NCBI GenBank assembly: GCA_964542875.1 | Contig: CAZIWA010000006.1 | Coordinates: forward strand, 20,102 to 84,101 | DNA length: 64,000 bases | From: CAZGOM01 sp964542875 | GTDB taxonomy: Bacteria > Planctomycetota > Phycisphaerae > Phycisphaerales > Phycisphaeraceae | Direction: 5' to 3' | In this document: piece by piece, positions 49,894-59,277 of the stretch | Numbering within the stretch: the stretch's first letter is position 1 | Layout of the letters: each line of letters begins with the position of its first letter | Program-made: the position numbers and the translations under genes | Notes under the pieces: model-generated | What the model saw: only the letters and a program-made list of their open reading frames with translations | Database searches by the model: none | Told to the model about the DNA's origin: nothing

Positions 49894-51795
49894 ATGAGTA
49901 CCTTCTTAGTCATGGATAATACGCTTAACACCGGCGGCGAGGCTAAGCAGGTGCATAATTGGGGCCAGATGATCCGGGCTGCCCAGGCAAACCCAGCGGC
50001 GGGTGCGATTCGAGAGGCTGTGGTGGCGCAGGCACGGGAGGTATTGGCGCTGCCTTTGGTGCGCAGGGTATACAAGCTGGAAGATGTGGGACAGCATCGG
50101 ACGTGGCTGGATGGCCGGTCGAATACGCTGGGGCCGGAGATCAAAGAGACATTTGCGCTAGCGATGTCTGATCATGCCACCAACCGGCTGGTGGGCGAGG
50201 AGATGCCGGTTCTGGCTGCGGCCTGGCTTTTGACGGGAGAGGCGCATTTTAAGAAGCGCTTGCTGGCGCAGTTGGAAGAAGTGGCCACGTGGAGCCCGCT
50301 TCAGCGTCCGGGTTGGACGTGTTATCACGCCAAGGCAAAGCTGCCTGCGGACGGCAAGGATGGGAGCTGGCTGGCAACGGGTACTGGGGTGCGGGCGATC
50401 GGCACGGTGTTGGATATTGTGGATGGCGAGACGATTCCTGCCTCACTTGTGGCGAAGCTGCATGCACAGTTGGAGGCGGAGATTCAGCAGATCACGGGGG
50501 ATTGGAAAGCGCGCAGGCAGTGGTTTGTCAGAGGGAAAAATGTGCTGACGAACCAATGGGTGCTGCCGACCGAAGGGCTGGTGCGGGCGTGCCTGATATT
50601 GGGGAAGGAAAAGCACGCCGAGGCGTATGAGATGGGGGTGGCGAACCTGCTTTTGGCGATTGACGCGCATGGGGAGGCCGGTGAGTTTGAAGAAGGGCTC
50701 GACTATGCGTCGTTCACCGTGACTTCCATTTTTCATGCGGCGCATGCCATGGCGGTGAATGGGGATGAGCGGGCCATCAACTGCCCATTCCTGAAACGGT
50801 TTTGCCTGTGGGCTGTGCATCACCTGATGCCGGGAGGCTTTGGCATCAATGCGTTTGATGCGTTTGCTTCTGGAATCATCAAGCGCGACTGCAAGCATGT
50901 GCGCGAGATTTTAGGTGCAGGCGTGGTGTTTGCCGGTGATCCTTATGCGGCGTGGGCGCTTACCCATCTGCTGGACGGGCCGTTAAAAGATGTGGTGGGA
51001 TTGGCTGCGACCGCAGGGATGGCGGAGTTGGCGAAAGAGCCGGCGTTGTTCGCCACTTATCAACGGGCGACCCGTGTGAACTGGCGATCAAGCTGGGAAG
51101 AAAACGCTACGGGGTTGTGGGTGCGCGGCGGGCATGCGACGGATCAACATGACCATGAAGACCGGGGACATGTGAGCTTTATTCTGCATGGGAAGCCGGT
51201 GTTTATTGAAACAGGCACGCCTGCTTATCACCATCCGGAATTAGGCCGATGGTTCGCAAGCGGCGCAGGGCACAATGTGCTGCAGGTGGGGTTGAATACG
51301 CCGCCGGCAGGAGAGAATCGACCGGTGGTGCCGGGGTGGCAAAAGCGAGGAACGGTGGCTGGGATTGTGACCCACAAGCTGGATGCCCAAGGCGGGCATG
51401 TGAGCGTGGATGTGAGCGCCGGGTATGAAGACGTTGCGCGATGGGAGCGGGATGTGCACTGGGATTTACGCTCCCTGATGGTGCGGGATTACGTGACGCT
51501 CAAGCAAGGGATGAAGGAGGTGCTGCTGTTTCGCTGGCACCTGGGTGTGCAGGAAGATGTGATCATCGACGTGAAGCAGCGAGGGCGGGTGTTTCAGGTC
51601 GCGATGCCGGACGCGATGGTGACCATTACAAGCTCGACACCTTTGGTGGTGGCTCAGGAGAAAAGAGAAAGCCATTCGCTGGTGGCGTGTGGGTGGGATG
51701 ATCCGATTCCGTACCCGAGGCATGTTTGCCTGATGGTGAAAAGTGTGGAGCCGGTGGAAGGGTTGGATGTGGTGATGGACGTGCGGGAGGTGTAG
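49894..51795 (+). CDS. heparinase II/III family polysaccharide lyase
   Basis: The protein is 633 aa from ATG 49894; 49912 is also possible, and the frame start at 49852 would overlap the rhomboid gene. The N-terminal 350 residues form an alpha/alpha toroid (WSPLQRPGWTCYHAKAKL; DAHGEAGEFEEGLDYASFT), as in alginate and heparin lyases. The C-terminal part is the heparinase II/III beta-sandwich with DQHDHEDRGHVSFILHG near residue 415. The family cleaves acidic polysaccharides by beta-elimination. No signal peptide is seen, so it probably acts on imported oligosaccharides or is exported by another route. The polymer is unknown. Confidence 0.85.
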   Translation: MSTFLVMDNTLNTGGEAKQVHNWGQMIRAAQANPAAGAIREAVVAQAREVLALPLVRRVYKLEDVGQHRTWLDGRSNTLGPEIKETFALAMSDHATNRLVGEEMPVLAAAWLLTGEAHFKKRLLAQLEEVATWSPLQRPGWTCYHAKAKLPADGKDGSWLATGTGVRAIGTVLDIVDGETIPASLVAKLHAQLEAEIQQITGDWKARRQWFVRGKNVLTNQWVLPTEGLVRACLILGKEKHAEAYEMGVANLLLAIDAHGEAGEFEEGLDYASFTVTSIFHAAHAMAVNGDERAINCPFLKRFCLWAVHHLMPGGFGINAFDAFASGIIKRDCKHVREILGAGVVFAGDPYAAWALTHLLDGPLKDVVGLAATAGMAELAKEPALFATYQRATRVNWRSSWEENATGLWVRGGHATDQHDHEDRGHVSFILHGKPVFIETGTPAYHHPELGRWFASGAGHNVLQVGLNTPPAGENRPVVPGWQKRGTVAGIVTHKLDAQGGHVSVDVSAGYEDVARWERDVHWDLRSLMVRDYVTLKQGMKEVLLFRWHLGVQEDVIIDVKQRGRVFQVAMPDAMVTITSSTPLVVAQEKRESHSLVACGWDDPIPYPRHVCLMVKSVEPVEGLDVVMDVREV

Positions 51796-52060
51796 GCGAG
51801 GGGGGATGGCACAAAAGTCGTGATATGTTGAGAAATATGGGTGTCGAGTTATTTGAGGGGTTTAGGCAGAGATCTTTCCGCGACTATCGAGGCCGCAGAA
51901 AGATGAGCAATTACAAATGCCATTTACCGGGCGCTGCGCGGGAATACCCGCTTGCCCCCGGCTATGTGCTGTCGCTCATTATCAGGGGCTTGATAAGGTG
52001 AGCGAGGATTGGTTTTTGCGTGACTCAGGCGGTTGCTTGAAAACACCGATAGGTGTCGTT

Positions 52061-54109
52061 TTAGCGTTTGAGTGCTTTAATGAGGGCCTGGTCGTCGTAG
52101 ACGCATCCGCCCCAGGTGCCGCCTGAGACGGACTGGAGGGCTGCCCAGAGACGGGTGTCTGCGGGGAGCTCGGGGTCTGCGGCGAGGTCCGGGCGGGCGT
52201 TGCGGGCTTCAAGAACCTGAATGCCTTCTTTTGGGGTGAAGCGGCGGTAGCCCGCGGGGGTGAAGACAGGGTCTTTGACCATTTGGTCGAGCAAGTCCGG
52301 CTTGGGGTGGGAGGCTGCGGGCGAGGTGGTGGATTCGCCGATGAGATCGATGGAGCCGGTAAGGTTGACCCGGTCGATGATGATCTGAATGAGGTCACCG
52401 TCCTTGACTTTCCCGATGGGACCGCCGGCGAGGGCTTCGGGGCCGATGTGGCCGACGCATGCGCCGGTGGAGACGCCCGAGAAGCGACCGTCGGTGAGGA
52501 GGGCAACGTGCTTGCCGAAGGGGAGATGCTTGAGGGCGCTGGTAAGTTGATAGGTTTCGGGCATACCGGCGCCCAAGGGGCCGCGGCAGAGCAGGAGCAT
52601 GACATCGCCCTTTTTGACCTTACCCCATTTGATGGCGGCGATGGCTTCATCTTCGGTGACATAGACCCGGGCAGGCCCGATCTTCCGGTAAACGCCGTCG
52701 GCATCGACCATGGTGGCGTCGATGGAGGTGGACTTGATGACTGAGCCTTCGGGGGTGAGGTTGCCTTTGGGGAAGGTGGTGGTGGAAGTAAGGCCTTTGG
52801 ACTTGGCCGAGGTGGGGGACATGATGACGTCGCTGGCGTCGATGCCGTCGCGGAGCTTTAACTGCTCTTTGAGCGCCCGGCGGCGGTCGGAGCCTTCCCA
52901 CCAGTCCAGCACATCGCCCAGAGGCTGGCCGGTGACGGTGAGGCAGTCCAGGTCCAGCAGACCGAGCTTGCGCAGGTGGAGCATGACTTCGGGAACGCCG
53001 CCTGCGAGGAAGACGCGGACGGTGGTGTGGCCGACGGGGCCGTTGGGCAGGGCGTCGACGAGGCGGGGGACTTGTTTGTTTAGCCGGGTCCAGTCTTCGT
53101 AGGTGGGGCGAGGGAGGCCTGCGGCATGGGCGATGGCGGGGATGTGGAGGAGGAGGTTTGTGGAACCGCCGACTGCGGCGTGGACGACCATGGCGTTTTC
53201 GAGGGAACGTGAAGTGAGGATGTGTTTTCCGAGGATGTTGGACTGTGCCATGTGGGAGAGGGCACGTGCGGAGCGGACGGCCATGTCGAGCCAAATGGGC
53301 TGGCCGGAGGGGGCGAGAGCTGAGTGCGGGAGGGAGAGGCCGAGTGCTTCGGCGATGACCTGGGAGGTGGCTGCGGTGCCGAGGAATTGGCATCCGCCGC
53401 CGGGGGAGCCGCAGGCGCGGCAACCCATGGCGGCGGCTTCTTCCAGGCTGATGAGGCCGTGAGAGAAACGCGCACCGATGGTCTGGACTTTGCCGGCGTC
53501 TTCGGCGTTTTCAGCGGGGAGGGTGACGCCGCCTGGCACGATGATGACGGGAAGATCGGGCACACCGGCGAGAGCCATGAGCATGGAGGGAAGGCCCTTG
53601 TCGCACGTGGCGACGCCCATGACGCCCGAGCGCCGTGGAAGGGAGCGGATGAGCCTGCGGAAGATGATGGCGGCGTCGTTGCGATAGGGGAGGGAGTCCA
53701 TCATGCCCTTGGTGCCTTGGGTTCGGCCGTCGCACGGGTCGGTGCAGAAGCCGGCAAAGGGGAGGCAGCCGAGGGCTTTGAGTTCGTGGGCGGCGGCCTG
53801 CATGAGAAGGCCGACTTCCCAGTGGCCGGTGTGGTAGCCCAGGGCGATGGGTTTGCCGTCATCGGCGCGCAGGCCGCCTGAGGTGCTGAGGATGAGGTGT
53901 TCGGGCCGGTTGAGCTCGCTTGGCTCCCAGCCCATGCCGGCGTTTAAGGTCATGCCGAATATGTCGCCGGAGGCCCAGTTGCGCAGCATGTCTTCGGTCA
54001 GCGGGAGCGAGCCGGTGGGACCTGCGCCTTTGGTGACGATGTCGAAGACGCCTGCATTGTCGGCGTCGAGGATGCTGGTGAGGGAGATGGGCTTGGGGGT
54101 GTTGGGCAT
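52061..54109 (-). CDS. yjhG: YjhG/YagF-type D-xylonate dehydratase (IlvD/Edd family)
   Basis: The protein is 682 aa, close to the 655 aa of E. coli YjhG, and can be aligned with it by eye over nearly its whole length: MTLNAGMGWEPSEL, SDPCDGRTQGT-like CTDPCDGRTQGTKGMMD, SLPYRNDAAIIFRRLIRSLP, TCDKGLPSMLMALAG, PSGQPIW, HAAVGGSTNLLLHIPAIAH, SVIKSTSID, TDGRFSGVSTGACVGHIGPE and SVSGGTWGGCVYD. Cysteines for the Fe-S cluster are present in SDPCDG-like and MGCRACGSPGGGCQ blocks. The reaction is D-xylonate to 2-keto-3-deoxy-D-xylonate. There is an insert of about 30 residues near the C-terminus. No xylose dehydrogenase or aldolase is adjacent; xylB lies at the right edge of the window. Confidence 0.9.
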   Translation of the reverse strand: MPNTPKPISLTSILDADNAGVFDIVTKGAGPTGSLPLTEDMLRNWASGDIFGMTLNAGMGWEPSELNRPEHLILSTSGGLRADDGKPIALGYHTGHWEVGLLMQAAAHELKALGCLPFAGFCTDPCDGRTQGTKGMMDSLPYRNDAAIIFRRLIRSLPRRSGVMGVATCDKGLPSMLMALAGVPDLPVIIVPGGVTLPAENAEDAGKVQTIGARFSHGLISLEEAAAMGCRACGSPGGGCQFLGTAATSQVIAEALGLSLPHSALAPSGQPIWLDMAVRSARALSHMAQSNILGKHILTSRSLENAMVVHAAVGGSTNLLLHIPAIAHAAGLPRPTYEDWTRLNKQVPRLVDALPNGPVGHTTVRVFLAGGVPEVMLHLRKLGLLDLDCLTVTGQPLGDVLDWWEGSDRRRALKEQLKLRDGIDASDVIMSPTSAKSKGLTSTTTFPKGNLTPEGSVIKSTSIDATMVDADGVYRKIGPARVYVTEDEAIAAIKWGKVKKGDVMLLLCRGPLGAGMPETYQLTSALKHLPFGKHVALLTDGRFSGVSTGACVGHIGPEALAGGPIGKVKDGDLIQIIIDRVNLTGSIDLIGESTTSPAASHPKPDLLDQMVKDPVFTPAGYRRFTPKEGIQVLEARNARPDLAADPELPADTRLWAALQSVSGGTWGGCVYDDQALIKALKR

Positions 54110-54191
54110 GGGGAGATTATGACGTGAAAAGGGGGTTGGTGGGTAGCGTATGATTGAGGGAATGATGGATATTCAATGACGGGGAAGAGTT

Positions 54192-54830
54192 ATGAAAATG
54201 ACTTTGCTTCTGGTGGGAGGGATTGCGTTTGGTTTAGGAGTGTTGGCTGGTGAATGGGATGGGCGTTCGGAGCCAGTGGCGGCGACCTCGCCGCCATCAA
54301 ATAGAGCGAACGTGTCTTTACCGAGCGTGATTGAGACAACTGCGCCGGCGGCGATGTCCGCAAGCAGGCAACTTCATGTCAATGATATTCGAGGGCAAAA
54401 GGTTCTTGGAGAACTGGGCGTTGACCTTGGGGTGGCGGTCCGGGTGAAAGGTGTGGTGATTGCGGGGCATGAGCTGGGATTTAAGGCGGCGGAGGGTCGG
54501 TATTTTTTCAGGGTGACAGAGGTTGAAGGAAAAAAGCCAGAAGCGCCTCTTGTGATGGCGTTATCCAAAGAGATGTATCAAAGCGGGCCCCTGGCGGACA
54601 ACCCTTACAACCTGTCAGTGATTAAATATGGCAAGAAACATGAGGAACTCACAGCAAAAGAGAAGCAGGAACTTGAAGAAGGCTATGTGGGGAAAGAGTT
54701 TCAGGTAGTCGTCTATGAGACGGGAAAGTTTGATGGATTTGTCGATAGCCCGTACGAAGAACGCGGGGAGATCGCCAATGATGGTTTTTGGTTCAGATCA
54801 TGTCTGGCGGTAATGGGGGAGTGGAAGTGA
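54192..54830 (+). CDS. hypothetical exported protein
   Basis: The protein is 212 aa. It begins with a hydrophobic signal-like helix (MKMTLLLVGGIAFGLGVLAG) and then a Ser/Pro/Ala-rich linker to about residue 55. The folded part (GVAVRVKGVVIAGHELGFKAA; YFFRVTEVEG; GKEFQVVVYETGKFDGF) looks like a small beta-barrel of the kind seen in DUF-type exported proteins. No family is recognised. Base composition is a little more AT-rich than that of neighbours. It is divergent from yjhG by 82 bp. Confidence 0.6.
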   Translation: MKMTLLLVGGIAFGLGVLAGEWDGRSEPVAATSPPSNRANVSLPSVIETTAPAAMSASRQLHVNDIRGQKVLGELGVDLGVAVRVKGVVIAGHELGFKAAEGRYFFRVTEVEGKKPEAPLVMALSKEMYQSGPLADNPYNLSVIKYGKKHEELTAKEKQELEEGYVGKEFQVVVYETGKFDGFVDSPYEERGEIANDGFWFRSCLAVMGEWK

Positions 54831-54833
54831 GGA

Positions 54834-55100
54834 TTATTGATCTGGAGTGTCAATGAGTTGTTGCAATCGGGCCGCCAGTTCTGGGGTGAAACGGATTGGC
54901 CAGGTTTCATCGATCAGGCCGATTTCAAGCATGTCGCGTAGATGAGTGCGGTCTTTGTCGCGAAAAGAAGTGAGTTTCATCCGGACAAGTGAAAGCAAGG
55001 AAACAACAGGAAAACCGCCTGGGCTTGCGATGTCTGTGATATCAGGCGCCTGCACCAGATGCTCAGGCCGAACTTTTTCAGATGCGATAACCATATGGAC
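54834..55100 (-). pseudogene. C-terminal remnant of a nucleotidyltransferase-like protein
   Basis: The frame (VHMVIASEKVRPEHL, then VSLLSLVRMKLTSFRDKDRT and HLRDMLEIGLID) matches the end of a planctomycete protein family with nucleotidyltransferase-like folds, where VRMKL-x-SFRDKDR-x-HLRD is the conserved tail. The N-terminal two thirds, with the metal-binding Asp residues, are missing: upstream of 55110 the same frame is unlike any protein. It is therefore most likely a decayed gene. A GGCCTCG-GACTCGG repeat lies 180 bp upstream. Confidence 0.55.
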
Positions 55101-55277
55101 CGCGAAGGGGCGTAAAACAGCTAAACCTTTTTGAGAGCCATGGTTGATTGCTGGGAATGCATCGGATGAAGGGATGTTTACACGGACAAAAGCATGGGCT
55201 ACTGAGTAGGGGGAATTCCCATGAGGGGTGTAGCGTGGTGGGTGAGGGTAGGTTTTTTGGGGTCTTGGGGCCGGGGT

Positions 55278-55310
55278 GGTGGGCCTCGTGGACTCGGCCG
55301 CGCCCTACCA
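55278..55310. repeat. GGCCTCG-GACTCGG intergenic repeat, copy 1
   Basis: GGTGGGCCTCGTGGACTCGG followed by CCGCGCCCTACCA is matched by the sequence at 62190-62223. The ends (GGTGGGC and GCCCTACC) are imperfect inverted repeats. It abuts the end of the PP2C gene. Confidence 0.6.
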
Positions 55311-55315
55311 GAGGA

Positions 55316-56632
55316 TTAGTCTGGGCTGAGGCGGATTTCTGCGCTGGGGTCGAGCGGGACGGGGTCCTGGGGCCTGATGGCGGGCATGATGCCGGTGTTG
55401 TGGGAGCTGGACTGCGAGTGCGAGCTGGCCAGTTGCTTGTTGGCGTGGCGCAGGCGGGTGTTCAAGATCTGGCAGAAGGCCCAGAGCATCTTGGAGCCCA
55501 GCACGGGGTTGTCGCGAAGCATGAGACGGCAGTCATCACGGCCGATGGAAAGGAGCCAGGTGGGCTGGGTGGCGGTGACGTCGGCGGAGCGTGGTTCGTT
55601 GTCCAGAAGGCTCATTTCGCCAAAGAAGTCGCCGGGGGCGAGTTCAGCCAGGGGGCGGCCTGCTTTGCTGACCTGGACTTTGCCGGCGACGATGACATAG
55701 AGCCCGCCGGTGAGCTCGCCGTCTTTGACGACGTATTCGCCGGCGTTGTACTTACGCATCTCGCAGGCGCCCATGATCTTCAGAAGGTCGCGGTAAGAGA
55801 GTTCGTGGAAGAGGGGGATCCGACGAAGGGCGTCGATCTTGGATGAGGGGTTGACGCTCTGGGAGGCTTCCTGGTCGGCGTCGATGGCGACGACGACGGC
55901 GGTGATGTTGTCCTTGCCGCCTCGCTGATTGGCCAGGTCGACGAGCATGGCGGGCCACTGGGCGGGGCGCAGCACCTTGCAGATGTTGGGGAGCTCGGTG
56001 GTGTTGGTGTAGTCGGTCAGGCCGTCGGTGCAGAGGAGGAAGCGGTCGCCGGGGGCAAGCTCCACGTGGAGAAGGTCAGGGTCGGAGGAGATGTTGTGGG
56101 CGATGCAGCGGGTGATTCGAGACTTGATGCGCGTGCGGATGGCTTCATCGGCGGTGATGACGCCCTTTTTGAGCTGCTCGGAGAGGCTGGAGTGGTCTTC
56201 GGTGAGCTGATGGCACTTGTCATCGCGGAACATCATGACGCGTGAATCGCCCACATGGGCGACGATGGCGTTGTTGCCGGTGACGATGACCATGGCGAGG
56301 GTGGCACCCATCCCGCGTTTCTGGACGTCCAGCTCGGCTTCCATGTTGATGGTGTTGCTGGCCTGATCAATGGCTTCGCGTACGAGGCGCAGGGCTTTTT
56401 GGCGCTTGTCGTTGGTGGGGTTTTTGGCGTAGTCGAAGAGGACGTGTTTGTTGTCTTTGATGAACGAGCCGATGGTGGCGCAGACCATTTCGCTGGCCAC
56501 TTCGCCTGCGGCGTGACCGCCTAGACCGTCGCTGACAATGTACATGCCCAGGTCCTGGGCGATGAGGTGTTTGTCCTCGTTGTGGTCGCGGACGCGTCCG
56601 ACGTTGGTCATGCCGAAGCCGGCTTGTTTCAT
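55316..56632 (-). CDS. PP2C-family protein phosphatase with cyclic-nucleotide-binding domain
   Basis: The protein is 438 aa. Residues 1-245 are a PP2C/PPM phosphatase: RDHNEDKHL, YIVSDGLGGHAAGEVAS, GMGATLAMVIV, AHVGDSRVMMF, LCTDGLTDY and RGGKDNITAVVV hold the metal-binding Asp residues. Residues 270-390 are a cyclic-nucleotide-binding domain (IPLFHELSYRDLLKIMGACE; PGDFFGEMSLLDNEPRSADV, the phosphate-binding cassette with Glu and Arg). It removes phosphate from Ser/Thr proteins, probably controlled by cAMP or cGMP. No membrane span is present. It can be paired in function with the class III cyclase at the left end and with FHA or kinase proteins. Confidence 0.92.
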   Translation of the reverse strand: MKQAGFGMTNVGRVRDHNEDKHLIAQDLGMYIVSDGLGGHAAGEVASEMVCATIGSFIKDNKHVLFDYAKNPTNDKRQKALRLVREAIDQASNTINMEAELDVQKRGMGATLAMVIVTGNNAIVAHVGDSRVMMFRDDKCHQLTEDHSSLSEQLKKGVITADEAIRTRIKSRITRCIAHNISSDPDLLHVELAPGDRFLLCTDGLTDYTNTTELPNICKVLRPAQWPAMLVDLANQRGGKDNITAVVVAIDADQEASQSVNPSSKIDALRRIPLFHELSYRDLLKIMGACEMRKYNAGEYVVKDGELTGGLYVIVAGKVQVSKAGRPLAELAPGDFFGEMSLLDNEPRSADVTATQPTWLLSIGRDDCRLMLRDNPVLGSKMLWAFCQILNTRLRHANKQLASSHSQSSSHNTGIMPAIRPQDPVPLDPSAEIRLSPD

Positions 56633-56749
56633 GGCAGGAGTCCCGAGCGTGTAAGTCTTGAATGCCCGCGAGAGGTGGATGGACGTACCGGGTCCATCTG
56701 GGAAGAATGATATCAGGTCAGGGCGGTTGCGTTGAGGGCTCAGGACAAT

Positions 56750-57181
56750 TCACAGGGTCATCACCACCGCTCCGGCGACAACCAGACAAGTACCCGCTGC
56801 CACCTGCCAGGTGAGGGGCTCACCCAGGAAGAGGATGGCCAGGATGACGGCGAAGGCAACGCTGAGTTTGTCAACAGGGGCTACCTTGGAGGCGGGGGCA
56901 ATCTGAAGCGCCCGGTAATAGCAAAGCCAGGAGAGCCCGGTGGCGATGCCGGAGAGGATCAGAAACGTTGCATCACGCGCGGGGAGCGACTTGGGCGCCT
57001 CCCATTCTCCCTTCCATGTGAGGATGAGGGAGATGAGTGCGAGGATGACCAGCGTGCGGATGAACGTCGCGAGGTTTGAGTTGAGCCGGGCGACGCCGAG
57101 CTTCCCGAAAATGGCGGTGAGCCCGGCGAAGAACGCTGAACCCAGTGCGAAAGCCTGCCAAGAGGTGAACAATTTAGGCAT
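56750..57181 (-). CDS. EamA-family transporter, single-domain
   Basis: The protein is 143 aa with four or five membrane spans and one EamA repeat: FALGSAFFAGLTAIFGKLGV, IATGLSWLCYYRALQIAPASKVAPVDKLSVAFAVI and GEPLTWQVAAGTCLVVAGAVVM. Full EamA transporters have two such repeats; the half-size form would act as a dimer, like small multidrug-resistance-type proteins. The substrate is unknown. The gene is divergent from the LacI-family gene, 60 bp away, which may control it. Confidence 0.9.
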   Translation of the reverse strand: MPKLFTSWQAFALGSAFFAGLTAIFGKLGVARLNSNLATFIRTLVILALISLILTWKGEWEAPKSLPARDATFLILSGIATGLSWLCYYRALQIAPASKVAPVDKLSVAFAVILAILFLGEPLTWQVAAGTCLVVAGAVVMTL

Positions 57182-57241
57182 GGTGGACCTCGAAGTTGGT
57201 TCTGAGATGTTACGCTAGGCACAATCCCGGGAGGGTGTTAA

Positions 57242-58294
57242 ATGGCCAAAGTGAAACTTGAAGATATCGCGAAGGTGGCTGGGATTTCGGTCTCCGCGGT
57301 GTCCATGGCGTTGAGTGATTATCCGGATATCAGCCCGCAGACCAGGCTGCGGGTGCTGGATATCTGCCGGGAGATGGATTACACCCCCCGACGCAAACGG
57401 ATGCAGGGGCTGGGCAAGACGCCCGCGACTAAGGGGAAAGTGACACGCATCGGGGTGGCGATGGTGGGGTACGACAAGGCCACACAGCTTTCCATGGGGT
57501 GGACACCCTGGGTGCAGCATCTGGCCCAGGAGGGCAAAGAGCTTGGCTGCAAGATCGAGGTGGCGGTGGTAGGGCCGGGCGATGAATCCGTCCAGATGGA
57601 AGGCATCGCCCAGGCCGTGCAGGGCGTGGATGGCGTGATCCTGGATGGGTATGTCCGGTCGAAGCTGATGGATTACGCCTCGGCGCTGCCTGTGCCGACG
57701 CTGCTGATGGGCAATCACCAGGGGGACGAACTATTGGTGTCCCACCGGTGGCGGCAGGTGACGATCGACATGCGGCTGATGGGGCAGATCGCAACTCGCG
57801 CGGTGGTCCGCAAAGGACATAAGCGCATCGGGTTTGTGTCGATGGAACTGCATGAAAACCTGTGGTACGACCAGTGGATGGCGGGCTACCGGCATGCTCT
57901 GGTTGATGCGGGCATCACGCTTGACCCCAGGCTGGTGAAGACCATGCCCTATACCCCGGATACCGGGATGGACGCGGCAAAGTACTTTCTGAGCCTGGAT
58001 GACCCGGCGACGGCGTATGTGGTGCCCAACGTCTGGATCGCCAACGGCTTTTTGATCGCAGCGAAGCATCTAGGCAAGCCCATTGATCCCAATCGGCTGG
58101 TGGTGGGGTGCTCCAAGGGAGGCGCGACGGACTTTGGATTCGATAACCGTCCGCTGGTGATGATCGACAACCTGAAGATGGCCCGAATGAGCCTTGAAGT
58201 GCTGACGCAGTGGGTCAACAGCACGAGGCTGCAGAGCTGCCGGGTGATGGTTGCGCCGGATGTGGCGGGGTTGGACTTGATTACGCCGGCGTGA
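57242..58294 (+). CDS. LacI-family transcriptional regulator
   Basis: The protein is 350 aa. Residues 1-55 are the LacI helix-turn-helix and hinge helix (VKLEDIAKVAGISVSAVSMALSDYPDISPQTRLRVLDIC). The rest is a periplasmic-binding-protein-like effector domain (GVDGVILDGYVRS; TLLMGNHQGDELLVSHRWRQVTID; RKGHKRIGFVSME; NGFLIAAKHLGKPIDPNRL). It probably senses a sugar or sugar derivative. Neighbours are a divergent EamA transporter and a convergent secreted carbohydrate-type domain protein; pentose genes lie within 6 kb on either side. The target cannot be told from sequence. Confidence 0.93.
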   Translation: MAKVKLEDIAKVAGISVSAVSMALSDYPDISPQTRLRVLDICREMDYTPRRKRMQGLGKTPATKGKVTRIGVAMVGYDKATQLSMGWTPWVQHLAQEGKELGCKIEVAVVGPGDESVQMEGIAQAVQGVDGVILDGYVRSKLMDYASALPVPTLLMGNHQGDELLVSHRWRQVTIDMRLMGQIATRAVVRKGHKRIGFVSMELHENLWYDQWMAGYRHALVDAGITLDPRLVKTMPYTPDTGMDAAKYFLSLDDPATAYVVPNVWIANGFLIAAKHLGKPIDPNRLVVGCSKGGATDFGFDNRPLVMIDNLKMARMSLEVLTQWVNSTRLQSCRVMVAPDVAGLDLITPA

Positions 58295-58364
58295 GTTTAG
58301 GAGAGAAATCAGGACATGTTCCCGAAGACGGGAGCATGGCGCGCGGACCCAGGCAAGCGAATGA

Positions 58365-59156
58365 TTAGCGGGTTGGGCCTACGGGGACGGAGATTTTGAT
58401 GTTGTCGACCGCCAGCACGCTGTCATAGGTGTAGAGCGCCATGGCTTTGGCAGGGTCCATGTCGATGAAGTCGCTGTTATCCATGCGTGCTTTTCCGGTG
58501 CGTTCCCAGACGTCGAGCACGATTTTGCCGTCGACCCAGTAGCGAAAGTGCGGCTTGACTACTTCCAGGACGACATGGTGTTTCCTGCCGGGGACGACGG
58601 GGGACCACTCGGTGCGGGCATAGGGGATGTAGAGCCGGTAGAAGACGGAGGCCTGGTTGCCGTAGGTGCCTGCGAGAACACCGTAACCGTCGCGAAAGTG
58701 GCCGGTCTTGTCGTCGGCGTTTAAGAGCACGCCGATGTCACTGAGTTTGTCCGCAGGGCTGCCGGGGTTGGGCGTGAGCGTGGCGTCAAACTCGAGCTTG
58801 AATGCGGGCCATTGGCAGTTGGCGATTTTGATCACCCGGTTGCCGTCTTTTTCACCTGATATGGCGACGAGATTGCCATGCGAAACTTCCCATTTGCCGT
58901 CGTAGACTTTGAATGATTCGGGAAGATTGCCGTCTTCAAAGGTGTAGGACGCGACTTCTTTCCACTCCTTGACGTGATGGTTGTGCTCATCGCGGCTGCC
59001 TGCGAGGTATTTGACCTTGGTGGCGGCCCATTCTTTTTCGGCATCAGTAGAGGGGCCTGAGGCCTGGCTGAACGCAAGAGTGCCGGCGATGGTAATGGCA
59101 CCCAGGAAAAGGGACCCAAGAAGCAGACGCGCACGGGTTGTGAATTTAGAATGCAA
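58365..59156 (-). CDS. secreted beta-sandwich (DUF1080/LamG-like) protein
   Basis: The protein is 263 aa with a signal peptide (LLLGSLFLGAITIAGTLAFSQA). The body is a single jelly-roll domain of the kind named 3-keto-disaccharide hydrolase or DUF1080: FEDGNLPESFKVYDGKWEVSHGNLVAISG, FKLEFDATLTP, SDIGVLLNADD, RYWVDGKIVLDVWE and VLAVDNIKI. Such domains bind or modify sugars outside the cell and are numerous in planctomycetes. The cyclase protein at the left end has a similar C-terminal domain. Enzyme activity cannot be shown here. Confidence 0.75.
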   Translation of the reverse strand: MHSKFTTRARLLLGSLFLGAITIAGTLAFSQASGPSTDAEKEWAATKVKYLAGSRDEHNHHVKEWKEVASYTFEDGNLPESFKVYDGKWEVSHGNLVAISGEKDGNRVIKIANCQWPAFKLEFDATLTPNPGSPADKLSDIGVLLNADDKTGHFRDGYGVLAGTYGNQASVFYRLYIPYARTEWSPVVPGRKHHVVLEVVKPHFRYWVDGKIVLDVWERTGKARMDNSDFIDMDPAKAMALYTYDSVLAVDNIKISVPVGPTR

Positions 59157-59277
59157 CAGTGTGACTCCTGAATGAGGGCAACACGATTGTGACGCATCCG
59201 GAGCAGTCCGGGTCCGTGCCGGTGAGGGTGTTTCAATGGCCGGTACGGGGGATTGTGAGGGGCGGAATCAGTTGAGC

